Assembly: GCF_028765575.1 (NCBI RefSeq) | Contig: NZ_JARACO010000007.1 | Coordinates: 1 to 64,000, forward strand | Direction of reading: 5' to 3' | DNA length: 64,000 nt | Source: Aliivibrio sp. S3MY1 | GTDB lineage: Bacteria; Pseudomonadota; Gammaproteobacteria; Enterobacterales; Vibrionaceae | Part shown: positions 41,318 through 50,996 of the stretch, piece after piece | Layout of the letters: each line of letters starts with the position of its first letter | Position numbering within the stretch: the first letter of the stretch is position 1 | The notes under the pieces: generated by a model | The model's input: only the letters and a program-made list of their open reading frames with translations | What the model was told of the DNA's origin: nothing | Database searches by the model: none | Position numbers and translations under genes: made by a program

Positions 41318-43573
41318 TTAATGCACAGCTTCTGCTTCACTGGTAAACTCAAAAGCAAGCTCTCCGCCTTTATTCAGTTTAACTCGAACCGTACCACCAT
41401 TAACTAACTCACCAAATAACAATTCATTGGCCATTGGTTTTTTCAGGCTCTCTTGAATAACTCGAGCCATTGGACGTGCTCCCATTGCTTTATCATAGCC
41501 TTTCTCTGCAAGCCATTCTTTCGCTTCTTTTGATACTTCCATTGATACACCGCGTGCATCTAACTGCACTTGCAATTCAACAATGAACTTATCAACAACA
41601 AGAGATATCACATCTTTGCTTAAATGTTCGAACCAAATAATGTTATCTAAACGGTTTCTAAATTCAGGCGTAAAGATTTTTTTAATCGCTGCCATTGCAT
41701 CAGTACTATGATCTTGTTGAATCAGACCAATCGATTTCTTCACCGTTTCTTGAACCCCGGCATTGGTTGTCATAACAAAAACCACATTACGGAAATCTGC
41801 TTTACGACCATTATTATCAGTCAGCGTACCATTATCCATAATTTGAAGTAGTAAGTTAAAAACATCTGGATGTGCTTTTTCTAGCTCATCAAGTAAAACC
41901 ACAGAATGAGGGTGTTTAATCACGGCATCGGTTAGTAGGCCACCTTGCTCATAACCAACATAGCCTGGAGGAGCACCGATCAAACGACTTACTGTATGGC
42001 GCTCTCCATATTCAGACATATCAAAACGAAGAAGTTCAATTCCAAGTGCTTTTGCTAATTGAACCGTTACTTCTGTTTTACCAACCCCTGTAGGTCCAGC
42101 AAACAAGAATGAACCAACTGGCTTATTATCCGCACCTAAACCTGCTCGACTTAGCTTAATGGCTTCACATAACACATCAATGCCTTGGTCTTGCCCAAAC
42201 ACTAACATTTTAAGCTTCGTATCCAGTTTTTTCAGTACATCTTTATCACTAGTAGATATTGATTTTTCAGGGATCCGTGCCATCTTAGCCACCATCGATT
42301 CAATATCAGCAACATTGATGGTTTTCTTTCGACGACTTGCTGGCATTAAACGACAGCGAGCTCCAGCTTCATCAATTACATCAATGGCTTTATCTGGTAG
42401 ATGACGTTCATTGATATACTTAGCAGACAACTCTACCGCAGCTCGTAGCGCTTTATTGGTATAACGAACTTCATGATGCTCTTCGTATTTACTCTTAAGT
42501 CCAATAAGGATCTTAGTAGTGTCATCCAATGATGGTTCTAGAATATCAATCTTTTGGAAGCGTCGAGCCAAAGCTCGTTCTTTTTCAAAAATAGTGCTGT
42601 GCTCTTGATAAGTTGTTGAACCGATACAGCGTAACTTACCGCTGCTTAATAACGGTTTAATTAAGTTTGCAGCATCAACTTGACCACCCGAAGCCGCTCC
42701 GGCACCGATAATGGTATGGATCTCATCAATAAATAAAACCGCATGCTCTTCATTCTCAAGCTGCTTTAAGATGGCTTTAAAACGTTTTTCAAAATCACCA
42801 CGATACTTAGTGCCAGCAAGCAGTGAACCAATATCTAATGAGTAGATGATGCAGTCTTTAATGACATCAGGAACTTGCCCCTCGACAATGCGCCAAGCAA
42901 GACCTTCAGCAATGGCTGTTTTACCTACCCCGGCTTCACCTACTAATAATGGGTTATTTTTACGACGACGACACAATACTTGAACTGTGCGTTCAAGCTC
43001 TTGATCTCGTCCAATCAGAGGATCAATCCCGCCGTTTTTAGCTACTTGGTTTAAGTTAGTCGCAAAACTTTCTAACTGATCTTCGGAATTAGCTTCGACT
43101 GCTGTTTCGACATTATTTGAATTGCTATTTTCATCTCCGTGATCAGGAGCACCGTGAGAGATAAAATTAACAATATCTAATCGGCTAATGTCATTCTTTT
43201 TAAGGAGGTATGCGGCATGCGATTCTTGCTCACTAAAAATAGCGACAAGAACATTTGCACCAGTGACTTCACTGCGCCCTGATGATTGAACATGAAAAAC
43301 AGCTCGCTGAAGAACACGTTGAAAGCTTAAAGTAGGTTGAGTTTCACGACTTTCATCATCAACAGGAATCAACGGTGTCGTTTGTGTAATGAATTCATCA
43401 ATTTCAGTTGCCAATACCTTTAAATCGGTATGGCAAGCTAAAAGAGCTTCGTGAGCAGATGGGTTCTCTAATAGAGCAAATAATAAATGCTCTACTGTCA
43501 TGAATTCATGACGCTTTTCTCGTGCACGAGCAAACGCGCTGTTTAAACTCGCTTCTAATTCTTTATTTAGCAT
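41318..43573 (-). CDS. clpA: ATP-dependent Clp protease ATP-binding subunit ClpA
   Basis: AAA+ unfoldase that feeds substrates to ClpP; with ClpS it degrades N-end-rule proteins. The N-domain (1-140) starts [21 protein letters not shown] as in E. coli, which sets the ATG at 43573 over an upstream codon at 43594. The D1 module carries Walker A GEAGVGKT and Walker [10 protein letters not shown]. The D2 module has GPTGVGKTE, the VGYEQGG pore loop and the ClpP-contact loop near 610-620. A longer charged Asp/Asn/Ser linker separates N and D1. Length 751 (E. coli 758). Confidence 0.97.
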   Translation of the reverse strand: MLNKELEASLNSAFARAREKRHEFMTVEHLLFALLENPSAHEALLACHTDLKVLATEIDEFITQTTPLIPVDDESRETQPTLSFQRVLQRAVFHVQSSGRSEVTGANVLVAIFSEQESHAAYLLKKNDISRLDIVNFISHGAPDHGDENSNSNNVETAVEANSEDQLESFATNLNQVAKNGGIDPLIGRDQELERTVQVLCRRRKNNPLLVGEAGVGKTAIAEGLAWRIVEGQVPDVIKDCIIYSLDIGSLLAGTKYRGDFEKRFKAILKQLENEEHAVLFIDEIHTIIGAGAASGGQVDAANLIKPLLSSGKLRCIGSTTYQEHSTIFEKERALARRFQKIDILEPSLDDTTKILIGLKSKYEEHHEVRYTNKALRAAVELSAKYINERHLPDKAIDVIDEAGARCRLMPASRRKKTINVADIESMVAKMARIPEKSISTSDKDVLKKLDTKLKMLVFGQDQGIDVLCEAIKLSRAGLGADNKPVGSFLFAGPTGVGKTEVTVQLAKALGIELLRFDMSEYGERHTVSRLIGAPPGYVGYEQGGLLTDAVIKHPHSVVLLDELEKAHPDVFNLLLQIMDNGTLTDNNGRKADFRNVVFVMTTNAGVQETVKKSIGLIQQDHSTDAMAAIKKIFTPEFRNRLDNIIWFEHLSKDVISLVVDKFIVELQVQLDARGVSMEVSKEAKEWLAEKGYDKAMGARPMARVIQESLKKPMANELLFGELVNGGTVRVKLNKGGELAFEFTSEAEAVH

Positions 43574-43615
43574 AGGAACCTCCCAAAACACCAAAATATG
43601 GTGTAACGAACAAAC

Positions 43616-43936
43616 TTACGCTTGTTCCATTGTACACAGCAGTGGGTGCTCATTATCACGCGAATACGTATTGACTTGCGCAACTTTAGTTTCTGCAACT
43701 TCAGCAGTAAAAACCCCACATACTGCTTTCCCTTCATAATGCACTGTTAGCATTAATTGTGTTGCTTTTTCCAAATCCATGGAAAAAAATTTATCTAAAA
43801 CTTCGACAACAAACTCCATTGGAGTGTAATCATCATTATTTAAAACCACCTTATACATTGCTGGTGGTTTTAACCCAGTTTTCTCCAATTCCAAGACATC
43901 TGAATCAGGAGAAATCCATTCATATGGTTTGCTCAT
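43616..43936 (-). CDS. clpS: ClpS adaptor
   Basis: 106-residue adaptor that binds N-degrons and delivers them to ClpA. The substrate pocket is formed by [18 protein letters not shown] (about 31-48) with the Asn-Asp-Asp motif, and [20 protein letters not shown] carries the conserved His and the ClpA-contact helix. It precedes clpA by 22 bases plus its leader, the standard clpS-clpA operon, and is divergent from cspD. Confidence 0.96.
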   Translation of the reverse strand: MSKPYEWISPDSDVLELEKTGLKPPAMYKVVLNNDDYTPMEFVVEVLDKFFSMDLEKATQLMLTVHYEGKAVCGVFTAEVAETKVAQVNTYSRDNEHPLLCTMEQA

Positions 43937-44260
43937 GTCGCCAACTGATTAGTTAAATAACATTCCCAGATACCTTTTAGTATCCCCTTATTATTCAGCC
44001 TAATCCAGACCGGTAACGACATCAAACAAAAGATGTCATTTTCATGTCTTTATCACTTATTTTTTACTTAATCGAATACAAAATCGACGATACAAACTAA
44101 AGGATAGTGTGTTTTTTTTGTTATCACCAACTTATTTATCAGCCTGATATTACTGATAATATTGTTAACTCAAGATGTAAGATGAGACACAAATGTAACA
44201 AAAGTAAACAAAATGCACTTGACTCCCTCTTTAGATTTAATAGAGTGTACTAATTAGTGG
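43937..44260. other. clpS-cspD divergent intergenic region
   Basis: About 390 bases (to the cspD start) between divergent genes. A TTGACT hexamer at 44219-44224 is the best -35 candidate for cspD, with TAGAGT 16 bases on as a weak -10. The clpS side shows no convincing promoter. No reading frame with a ribosome site was found. Confidence 0.45.
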
Positions 44261-44290
44261 TTATCAATTAATCAGATTTTTAATTGATAA
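44261..44290 (+). promoter_or_regulatory. 11-bp inverted repeat in the cspD leader
   Basis: TTATCAATTAA and TTAATTGATAA are perfect inverted copies separated by 8 bases, 40 bases before the cspD start. It could form a hairpin in the leader RNA or be an operator for a dimeric regulator. No T-run follows, so it is not a terminator. Confidence 0.6.
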
Positions 44291-44330
44291 ACATTATGCT
44301 AGGTAAATTAAATGCAGAGGGATGTATAGC

Positions 44331-44552
44331 ATGGCAACAGGTACAGTAAAATGGTTCAATAACGCCAAAGGGTTTGGCTTCATTTGTCCTGAAAGTGAAG
44401 ATGGTGATATTTTTGCTCACTATTCTACAATTGAAATGGATGGCTATCGCACATTAAAAGCGGGACAAGCCGTTACCTATGAAATCCATCAAGGACCAAA
44501 AGGCTTTCATGCAAGTGAAATAAAACCACTTGAGGGAGAAGTTGCTAAGTAA
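44331..44552 (+). CDS. cspD: cold-shock-like protein CspD
   Basis: 73-residue cold-shock-domain protein starting MATGTVKWFNNAKGFGFI (RNP1) with DIFAHYSTI (RNP2). In E. coli CspD inhibits replication in stationary phase and is divergent from clpS-clpA, exactly as here. The C-terminal half (GPKGFHASEIKPL) extends past classical CspA. The ATG at 44331 follows GAGGGA 9 bases upstream; an upstream ATG at 44322 adds three residues. Confidence 0.95.
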   Translation: MATGTVKWFNNAKGFGFICPESEDGDIFAHYSTIEMDGYRTLKAGQAVTYEIHQGPKGFHASEIKPLEGEVAK

Positions 44553-44572
44553 CTTCACTTTATGTGATAGCC

Positions 44573-44603
44573 AAAAAGGTGAGTAATGATACTCACCTTT
44601 TTT
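44573..44603 (+). terminator. cspD terminator
   Basis: Stem AAAAAGGTGAGTA/TACTCACCTTTTT with an ATGA loop and T-run. It can also act leftward against selO readthrough. Confidence 0.9.
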
Positions 44604-44708
44604 GAACCTATCGTAATAGCAAAACTCCAACGGCTATAAATACTGTAGATGAGCAAGAAAAAATAAAAAGCAGCGAATAAAACCGCTTTTTACTTCTCTA
44701 TTTATCGA

Positions 44709-46166
44709 TTATGAGGAACAACTAATTTCCATTTTCTTACCCCACTCAGGAGGCAAACAAGCATACTGTTCAAAATCAGGATGTTCATCAAATGGCGACG
44801 CTAGTAACATAGCTAATACCTCAGCGTCACTGTAATCCCCCTCTTTAGCCTTATCAATCGCCTGCTGAGCTAAATAGTTTCGAAGAATGTATTTAGGGTT
44901 TACCTTTCTCATCTCTCTACAACGCACCTCGGCATTCTCTGCTTCACTTTCACAACGAATTAAATAAAAGTCCATCCATAACGTTGCCGCGTCTCTATCT
45001 ATAAATAAATCCACCACCGTTTGCTTATCTTGAGTATCTAAATAAGATAGGGATCTCATAAAGCGGGTGTAATCAACTGAATGTTGAGACAACAACTCAA
45101 ACATCGATTCAAATAAACGACTGTCCCCCTCTTGCTTAGAGAGCAGGCCCAATTTTTTCCGCATCGCTTGGCTAAAATAAGCGTGTAATTGAATTTCGTA
45201 TTGCTCTAAAGAGGCTGCTAAATCTGATTTATCAATCAATGCAGACAAAGAATGAGCCAGTGCAGATAAATTCCATAATCCTATTTTAGGCTGTTGATTA
45301 AATGCATAGCGTCCTTGGTAGTCAGAATGATTACAAATGTAACCAGGCTCATAATCATCAAGAAAACCAAAAGGACCATAATCAAAGGTTTGGCCAATAA
45401 TCGACATATTATCCGTATTCATAACTCCATGAGCAAACCCAACCGCCTGCCACTGAGCAATCATATATGCCGTTCTAGCTATAATTTCATTGAACATTGC
45501 AACATATGGTTTCTCTTCATTTAAGCAATCAGGAAAATGCCATTCAATCACTTTATCCGCTAATAATTTCTGCTCTGCCAATAAATTGGAATAAAACAGA
45601 TGCTCAAAATGACCAAATCGAATATGAGTCTCAGCCATTCGAATAAGTAAGGCTCCTGTTTCATAACCTTCTCTAAAAACAGGTGTATCACTCGTCATCA
45701 TCCCTAATGCTCTTGTTGTAGGAATGCCCAACCCTGCCATCGCCTCACTACACAGATATTCACGAATAGTAGAGCGCAATACTGCACGGCCATCACCAGA
45801 ACGAGAATAAGGCGTTAGCCCTGCTCCTTTTAAATGAAGATCAAAACAGTTTCCTTCTTTATCTGCTATTTCAGCAAGTAATAATCCTCGTCCATCACCA
45901 AGATCTGGATTATAGCCACCAAATTGATGTCCGGCGTATTTCATCGCTAATGGTGAAAAAACAGACGGCACAATCTCCCCAGAAAAAGAAGATAACAGCT
46001 CTGGGTTATTCTGCGGCATTTCAGGTAAACCAAATCTCATAGCCAATTCACTGTTCCATATAAGCCAATCAGCGTTTTCTAGTGGCGTTGGTTGAACATA
46101 AGTAAAAAAACAACGAGGCAGTTCTGAATAACGGGTAGTAATTGAAAAGGCATTCCAAAAAGACAT
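44709..46166 (-). CDS. selO: SelO family protein AMPylase (YdiU)
   Basis: Pseudokinase-fold enzyme that transfers AMP to proteins on Ser, Thr or Tyr and takes part in redox stress responses (known for E. coli SelO/YdiU). Visible are the conserved [20 protein letters not shown] (loop binding flipped ATP), the [16 protein letters not shown] segment and the active-site [16 protein letters not shown] with [11 protein letters not shown]. The protein ends Cys-Ser-Ser; this cysteine is at the position that is selenocysteine in animal SelO. Length 485 (E. coli 478). It is monocistronic, next to tRNA-Arg. Confidence 0.95.
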   Translation of the reverse strand: MSFWNAFSITTRYSELPRCFFTYVQPTPLENADWLIWNSELAMRFGLPEMPQNNPELLSSFSGEIVPSVFSPLAMKYAGHQFGGYNPDLGDGRGLLLAEIADKEGNCFDLHLKGAGLTPYSRSGDGRAVLRSTIREYLCSEAMAGLGIPTTRALGMMTSDTPVFREGYETGALLIRMAETHIRFGHFEHLFYSNLLAEQKLLADKVIEWHFPDCLNEEKPYVAMFNEIIARTAYMIAQWQAVGFAHGVMNTDNMSIIGQTFDYGPFGFLDDYEPGYICNHSDYQGRYAFNQQPKIGLWNLSALAHSLSALIDKSDLAASLEQYEIQLHAYFSQAMRKKLGLLSKQEGDSRLFESMFELLSQHSVDYTRFMRSLSYLDTQDKQTVVDLFIDRDAATLWMDFYLIRCESEAENAEVRCREMRKVNPKYILRNYLAQQAIDKAKEGDYSDAEVLAMLLASPFDEHPDFEQYACLPPEWGKKMEISCSS

Positions 46167-46232
46167 GAGAGTAATCCATTAACGGTGCAATGGACTAACG
46201 CTAGCATATTGATAAATTATATGACAGAAATG

Positions 46233-46270
46233 AAAAAAGCCGCACTAACCATGAGGTTAATGCGGCTTTT
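46233..46270 (-). terminator. terminator after tRNA-Arg
   Basis: On the minus strand AAAAGCCGCATTAACC pairs with GGTTAGTGCGGCTTTT around TCAT, then T-rich sequence, 6 bases past the tRNA CCA end. Confidence 0.92.
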
Positions 46271-46276
46271 CCAATT

Positions 46277-46353
46277 TGGTACGCCCTGAAGGATTCGAAC
46301 CTTCGACCACCTCCTTAGAAGGGAGGTGCTCTATCCAGCTGAGCTAAGGGCGC
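46277..46353 (-). tRNA. argU: tRNA-Arg (anticodon TCT)
   Basis: 77-base cloverleaf: acceptor GCGCCCT/AGGGCGT (one G-T at the tip), D arm AGCTCAGCTGGATAGAGC, anticodon stem CCTCC/GGAGG with loop CTTCTAA giving TCT, T arm GAAGG-TTCGAAT-CCTTC, and an encoded CCA. Reads AGA and AGG codons. It is a single tRNA with its own promoter and terminator. Confidence 0.98.
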
Positions 46354-46366
46354 TCTATGGGGTGGG

Positions 46367-46394
46367 ATTATACGAATATACGAAAACAGATCAA
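46367..46394 (-). promoter_or_regulatory. tRNA-Arg promoter with GC-rich discriminator
   Basis: On the minus strand TTGATC, a 16-base spacer and a perfect TATAAT, followed by the discriminator CCCACCCC and then the tRNA 13 bases on. The GC-rich discriminator is typical of stable-RNA promoters inhibited by ppGpp and DksA. Confidence 0.8.
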
Positions 46395-46617
46395 TCCTTT
46401 TCTTATCATTATCTTGCTGAATGCTGAAAAATAAAGCAGATTGCCTATTGTTTGATTAAATATAAGCCTTTAACTTCATTCTCATTAGCATATTTATGGA
46501 TACTGTTATTTTTATAATTTCACAAGCAGAGAAAGCAATCGTTTGCGTCTAGCTATTACTATTTAATTCTGAGACAATACGAACGTCAATCAGTCAAAGC
46601 CCTTGTATAGGATTATT

Positions 46618-47475
46618 ATGACCGCTCAAATTATCGATGGAAAACTTATCTCCCAAACTGTTCGCTCAGAAGTTGGGGCTCGTGTTAAAGCTCGCGTAGA
46701 AGCCGGATTACGCGCTCCAGGGCTAGCCGTAGTATTAGTTGGACAAGATCCAGCCTCTCAAGTTTATGTTGGAAGCAAGCGCCGTGCTTGTGAAGAAGTC
46801 GGCTTTATTTCAAAATCTTATGATTTACCAACGACAACAACAGAAGCTGAATTGCTTTCTATTATTGACACATTAAACCAAGATGCAGAAATTGATGGTA
46901 TTTTAGTTCAGCTACCTCTTCCTGCTGGAATGGACAGCACCAAAATTTTAGAGCACATTGACCCAGAAAAAGACGTCGATGGCTTCCACCCATACAATGT
47001 AGGCCGTCTTTCTCAACGTATTCCAAAGTTACGTTCATGCACCCCAAAAGGTATTATCACTCTGCTTGATCGTTACAATATTCAAGTACGTGGAATGCAC
47101 GCGGTTGTTGTTGGAGCATCAAACATCGTTGGTCGCCCAATGACCCTTGAATTACTGCTTGCTGGCTGTACGACTACAACTTGTCACCGATTCACTAAAG
47201 ATCTTGAACACCATATTCGTCAAGCCGATCTTGTTGTGGTTGCCGTTGGTAAACCAAACTTCATTCCAGGTGAGTGGATTAAAGAAGGCGCTGTCGTGGT
47301 CGATGTCGGCATCAATCGCTTAGATTCAGGTAAATTAATTGGTGATGTTGAATACGATGTAGCAAAAACAAAAGCAAGTTACATCACCCCTGTTCCTGGT
47401 GGCGTCGGCCCAATGACAGTGGCTAGTTTGATTGAAAATACCTTATTAGCTTGTGAACAATACCACTGCAAATAG
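46618..47475 (+). CDS. folD: FolD methylenetetrahydrofolate dehydrogenase/cyclohydrolase
   Basis: Bifunctional one-carbon enzyme: oxidises 5,10-methylene-THF with NADP and hydrolyses the methenyl form to 10-formyl-THF. The [14 protein letters not shown] segment with the catalytic lysine and tyrosine, the [13 protein letters not shown] motif, [13 protein letters not shown] and the Rossmann segment [12 protein letters not shown] are all seen, and [12 protein letters not shown] near the end. ATG at 46618 (MTAQIIDGK) has a TAGGA ribosome site; a TTG five codons earlier is rejected. Length 285. Confidence 0.96.
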   Translation: MTAQIIDGKLISQTVRSEVGARVKARVEAGLRAPGLAVVLVGQDPASQVYVGSKRRACEEVGFISKSYDLPTTTTEAELLSIIDTLNQDAEIDGILVQLPLPAGMDSTKILEHIDPEKDVDGFHPYNVGRLSQRIPKLRSCTPKGIITLLDRYNIQVRGMHAVVVGASNIVGRPMTLELLLAGCTTTTCHRFTKDLEHHIRQADLVVVAVGKPNFIPGEWIKEGAVVVDVGINRLDSGKLIGDVEYDVAKTKASYITPVPGGVGPMTVASLIENTLLACEQYHCK

Positions 47476-47502
47476 CATAAACTATTAACTAAAATATCAA
47501 TT

Positions 47503-47530
47503 AGCGAGCTTTATTAGGCTCGCTTTTTTT
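47503..47530 (+). terminator. folD terminator
   Basis: AGCGAGC/GCTCGCT stem with a TTTATTAG loop and T7 run. Confidence 0.88.
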
Positions 47531-47659
47531 ATATCTGCGCACTGCCACATTTCTTGATTAAATTTCATCCTATTTTCAGTTTTTTCTTGGACAAAATAAG
47601 GGTTTAGTAACTAACCTTAAGATGCTTAATAAAAAAATGGATGACAAGAGGAAATGGAT

Positions 47660-49594
47660 ATGAGTATTTTTGACCACTATCAAGCCCGTTATGAAGCGGC
47701 AAAAGATGAAGAGATTTCACTGCAAGATTTCTTGTCCTTATGTAGTAATGACAAAAGTGCTTATGCCAATGCAGCAGAAAGACTTCTCATGGCTATTGGG
47801 GAACCGGAAGTTATCGACACTGCTCTTGACCCTCAACTTAGCCGTATATTTTCCAACCGAGTGATCTCTCGCTATGAGACATTTAAAGACTTCTACGGTA
47901 TGGAAGAGCCTATTGAACAGATTATTTCTTACCTAAAACATGCAGCTCAAGGTCTCGAAGAGCGTAAACAAGTGCTTTACCTATTAGGCCCAGTAGGTGG
48001 CGGTAAATCATCATTAGCAGAAAAGCTAAAAAGCTTAATGCAAAAATTACCTATTTATATTCTAAGCGCGAATGGCGAAAAAAGTCCCGTCAATGACCAT
48101 CCCTTCTGTTTATTTGACGTAACAGAAGATGGCGAACTGCTAAAAAAAGAATATGGTATTGAGCCTCGTAACCTTCGTTCAATAATGTCTCCCTGGGCTG
48201 CAAAGCGGTTAAATGAGTTTGGTGGTGATATCACTAAATTTAAAGTCATTAAAGTTCATCCCTCAATTCTTGACCAGATCGGGATAGCCAAAACCGAACC
48301 CGGTGATGAGAACAACCAAGATATTTCATCATTAGTTGGGAAGGTCGATATTCGTCAGTTAGAGCATTTTGCCCAAGATGATCCCGATGCTTACAGCTAT
48401 TCAGGATCACTCTGTAAAGCCAATCAAGGCTTAATGGAATTTGTAGAGATGTTCAAAGCCCCAATTAAAGTACTCCACCCTCTTCTAACTGCAACCCAAG
48501 AAGGTAACTTTAATGGTACAGAAGGCTTATCCGCCCTACCATTTGATGGCATGATTTTGGCTCACTCAAATGAATCAGAATGGCAAACGTTCAGAAATAA
48601 CAAAAACAATGAGGCCTTTCTAGATAGGGTATACATAGTTAAAGTTCCTTATTGTTTACGCGTATCAGAAGAAGTAAAAATCTACCAAAAGCTATTGGAA
48701 CACAGTGATCTATTCCATGCGCCTTGCTCTCCAAGTACCTTAGATATTTTGGCTCAATTCTCGATACTTTCGCGCCTAAAAGATCCTGAGAATTCATCTC
48801 TGTTCTCAAAAATGCGCGTTTATGATGGAGAAACACTCAAAGACACCGATCCAAAAGCCAAAAGCTATCAAGAATATCGTGATTTTGCAGGAGTTGATGA
48901 AGGCATGTCAGGGCTTTCAACACGATTTGCCTTTAAAATCCTATCTCGTGTATTTAACTTTGACCAAACCGAAGTTGCCGCCAACCCTGTTCATCTGTTC
49001 TATGTAATTGAACAACAGATCGAACGAGAACAATTTGCTCAAGATATTGCTGATAAATATACCGAATTCGTCAAAGGCTTCTTAGTCCCTAAATATGTCG
49101 AATTCATTGGAAAAGAAATCCAAACCGCTTATTTAGAGTCGTATTCAGAGTATGGTCAAAATATCTTTGACCGCTATGTCACCTATGCCGACTTTTGGAT
49201 TCAAGATCAAGAATATAGAGATCCAGAAACCGGACAATTGTTTGATCGCTCAGCCCTCAATGATGAATTAGAAAAAATTGAAAAAACCGCAGGGATAAGT
49301 AACCCGAAAGATTTTCGAAATGAAATTGTTAACTTTGTTCTCAGAGCGAAAGCCAATAACAATGGCCAAAATCCAAATTGGACGAGTTACGAAAAACTTC
49401 GAGTGGTTATCGAGAAAAAAATGTTCTCCAATACTGAAGATTTACTTCCAGTGATCTCCTTCAATGGAAAAACCTCAACTGACGATCAGAAAAAACACGA
49501 TAACTTCGTTGCTCGCATGATGGAAAAAGGCTACACCAAAAAGCAAGTTCGTCTATTAGCAGAATGGTATTTACGTGTTCGAAAATCTTCATAA
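47660..49594 (+). CDS. yeaG: PrkA family serine protein kinase (YeaG)
   Basis: AAA+-like protein with a C-terminal kinase-like region; PrkA/YeaG takes part in stationary-phase, nitrogen starvation and stress responses. The Walker A GPVGGGKS is at residues 110-117 within LLGPVGGGKSSLAEKLKSL, and the N-terminal SAYANAAERLLMAIGEP segment is as in E. coli. The second of two ATGs (47660) is chosen since GAGG sits 8 bases upstream; the first (47654) leaves too little spacing. Length 644, equal to E. coli YeaG. First gene of a three-gene unit with yeaH and ycgB. Confidence 0.95.
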   Translation: MSIFDHYQARYEAAKDEEISLQDFLSLCSNDKSAYANAAERLLMAIGEPEVIDTALDPQLSRIFSNRVISRYETFKDFYGMEEPIEQIISYLKHAAQGLEERKQVLYLLGPVGGGKSSLAEKLKSLMQKLPIYILSANGEKSPVNDHPFCLFDVTEDGELLKKEYGIEPRNLRSIMSPWAAKRLNEFGGDITKFKVIKVHPSILDQIGIAKTEPGDENNQDISSLVGKVDIRQLEHFAQDDPDAYSYSGSLCKANQGLMEFVEMFKAPIKVLHPLLTATQEGNFNGTEGLSALPFDGMILAHSNESEWQTFRNNKNNEAFLDRVYIVKVPYCLRVSEEVKIYQKLLEHSDLFHAPCSPSTLDILAQFSILSRLKDPENSSLFSKMRVYDGETLKDTDPKAKSYQEYRDFAGVDEGMSGLSTRFAFKILSRVFNFDQTEVAANPVHLFYVIEQQIEREQFAQDIADKYTEFVKGFLVPKYVEFIGKEIQTAYLESYSEYGQNIFDRYVTYADFWIQDQEYRDPETGQLFDRSALNDELEKIEKTAGISNPKDFRNEIVNFVLRAKANNNGQNPNWTSYEKLRVVIEKKMFSNTEDLLPVISFNGKTSTDDQKKHDNFVARMMEKGYTKKQVRLLAEWYLRVRKSS

Positions 49595-49613
49595 GTAAAC
49601 AACAGGACGTTGC

Positions 49614-49635
49614 AGCCCATAATCAATTATGGGCT
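49614..49635 (+). promoter_or_regulatory. hairpin between yeaG and yeaH
   Basis: AGCCCATAAT and ATTATGGGCT are perfect inverted copies with only CA between, giving an 8-bp stem after loop opening. No T-run follows. It may stabilise or process the yeaG part of the mRNA rather than end it. Confidence 0.55.
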
Positions 49636-49721
49636 GATCCAGTAACATTTTGATTGAATTACTGTCTATATAAGTAGGCAGAATACTTTATCAAGGTGGT
49701 ATGAATTAGGAGGGCAATATT

Positions 49722-50987
49722 ATGGCTCAATTTATTGACCGAAGGTTGAATGGCAAAAAGAAAAGCACCGTCAACAGACAGCGCTTTATTCGTCGCCATA
49801 AAGATCAAATTAAACGTGCAGTCTCTGATGCCGTAAATCAACGTTCAGTCACTAATACTGAGGGTGGTGAAAGCATTTCGATTCCAAAAGGAGACATTTC
49901 CGAGCCTGTTTTTCATCAAGGCCAAGGCGGGATTCGCGAGCGCGTTCTTCCCGGTAATGATCAATTCATCAAAGGCGATAAAATTGACCGTCCACAAGGG
50001 GGGGCTGGTGGTTCAGGCGCAGGAGACGCGAGTGCTGATGGTGAGGGAGAAGATGAATTTAGCTTTCAGATCTCAAAAGATGAGTATTTAGACATTCTAT
50101 TTGAAGAGCTTGAGCTTCCTAACTTAGAAAAAAATCAAGTCCAAAAAATCACCGAATGGGAAACCCACCGAGCGGGCTATCAAACGGCAGGGATCCCATC
50201 CAATATTGATATCGTTCGCTCATTACAACAATCACTGGCTCGCCGAACCGCCATGACAGCAGGCAAAAAACGCTTACTGAGCGAGCTTGAGCTAGAATTA
50301 GAACAGATCAAAAACAGTGAACCCGCTCACCCACTTGCTGTTCGTAAAATGAAAGAAGAAATAGAAGAGCTACGAGAAAAAATTAAACACGTCCCTTACA
50401 TTGATTCTTTCGATCTACGTTATAAAAACTACGAACGCACCCCTATTCCATCAAGTCAGGCTGTCATGTTTTGTTTAATGGATGTCTCAGGCTCAATGGA
50501 CCAAGCAACCAAAGACATAGCAAAACGCTTTTATGTTTTACTTTATCTATTTCTTACTCGCACTTATGAAAATGTCGAAGTCGTTTTTATTCGCCACCAC
50601 ACTCAAGCAAAAGAGGTCAACGAACACGACTTTTTCTATTCTCAAGAAACCGGCGGAACCATGGTTTCTAGTGCCCTAAGATTAATGAAAGAAGTGATCG
50701 CTGAGCGATTTCCGGTTAATGAATGGAACATCTATGCCGCTCAAGCGTCTGATGGCGATAACTGGGCAGATGATTCACCAAAATGTAAAGAGTTACTCAC
50801 GGCTTCAATTCTTCCATATTGCCAGTACTACTCTTACATTGAAATAACCAAACGTCACCACCAAACATTATGGACTGAGTACGAAAAGCTAGCACAAGGA
50901 TTTGATAACTTTGCGATGAAAAACATTCGTTCGCTTGAGGATATCTACCCTATTTTCAGAGAGTTATTTAAAAAACAGCTGGCTTAG
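49722..50987 (+). CDS. yeaH: DUF444 family protein YeaH
   Basis: A 421-residue DUF444 protein with a von Willebrand A-like domain in the C-terminal half. The MIDAS-type motif DVSGSMDQ starts at Asp254, and GGTMVSSAL and ASDGDNW supply further metal-site residues. The N-terminal part is basic ([20 protein letters not shown]) with a Gly-rich stretch ([20 protein letters not shown], about 89-108). Known only as the constant partner of YeaG and SpoVR. GGAGGG ribosome site. Nine bases separate it from ycgB. Confidence 0.94.
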   Translation: MAQFIDRRLNGKKKSTVNRQRFIRRHKDQIKRAVSDAVNQRSVTNTEGGESISIPKGDISEPVFHQGQGGIRERVLPGNDQFIKGDKIDRPQGGAGGSGAGDASADGEGEDEFSFQISKDEYLDILFEELELPNLEKNQVQKITEWETHRAGYQTAGIPSNIDIVRSLQQSLARRTAMTAGKKRLLSELELELEQIKNSEPAHPLAVRKMKEEIEELREKIKHVPYIDSFDLRYKNYERTPIPSSQAVMFCLMDVSGSMDQATKDIAKRFYVLLYLFLTRTYENVEVVFIRHHTQAKEVNEHDFFYSQETGGTMVSSALRLMKEVIAERFPVNEWNIYAAQASDGDNWADDSPKCKELLTASILPYCQYYSYIEITKRHHQTLWTEYEKLAQGFDNFAMKNIRSLEDIYPIFRELFKKQLA

Positions 50988-50996
50988 GAGGCAAGG

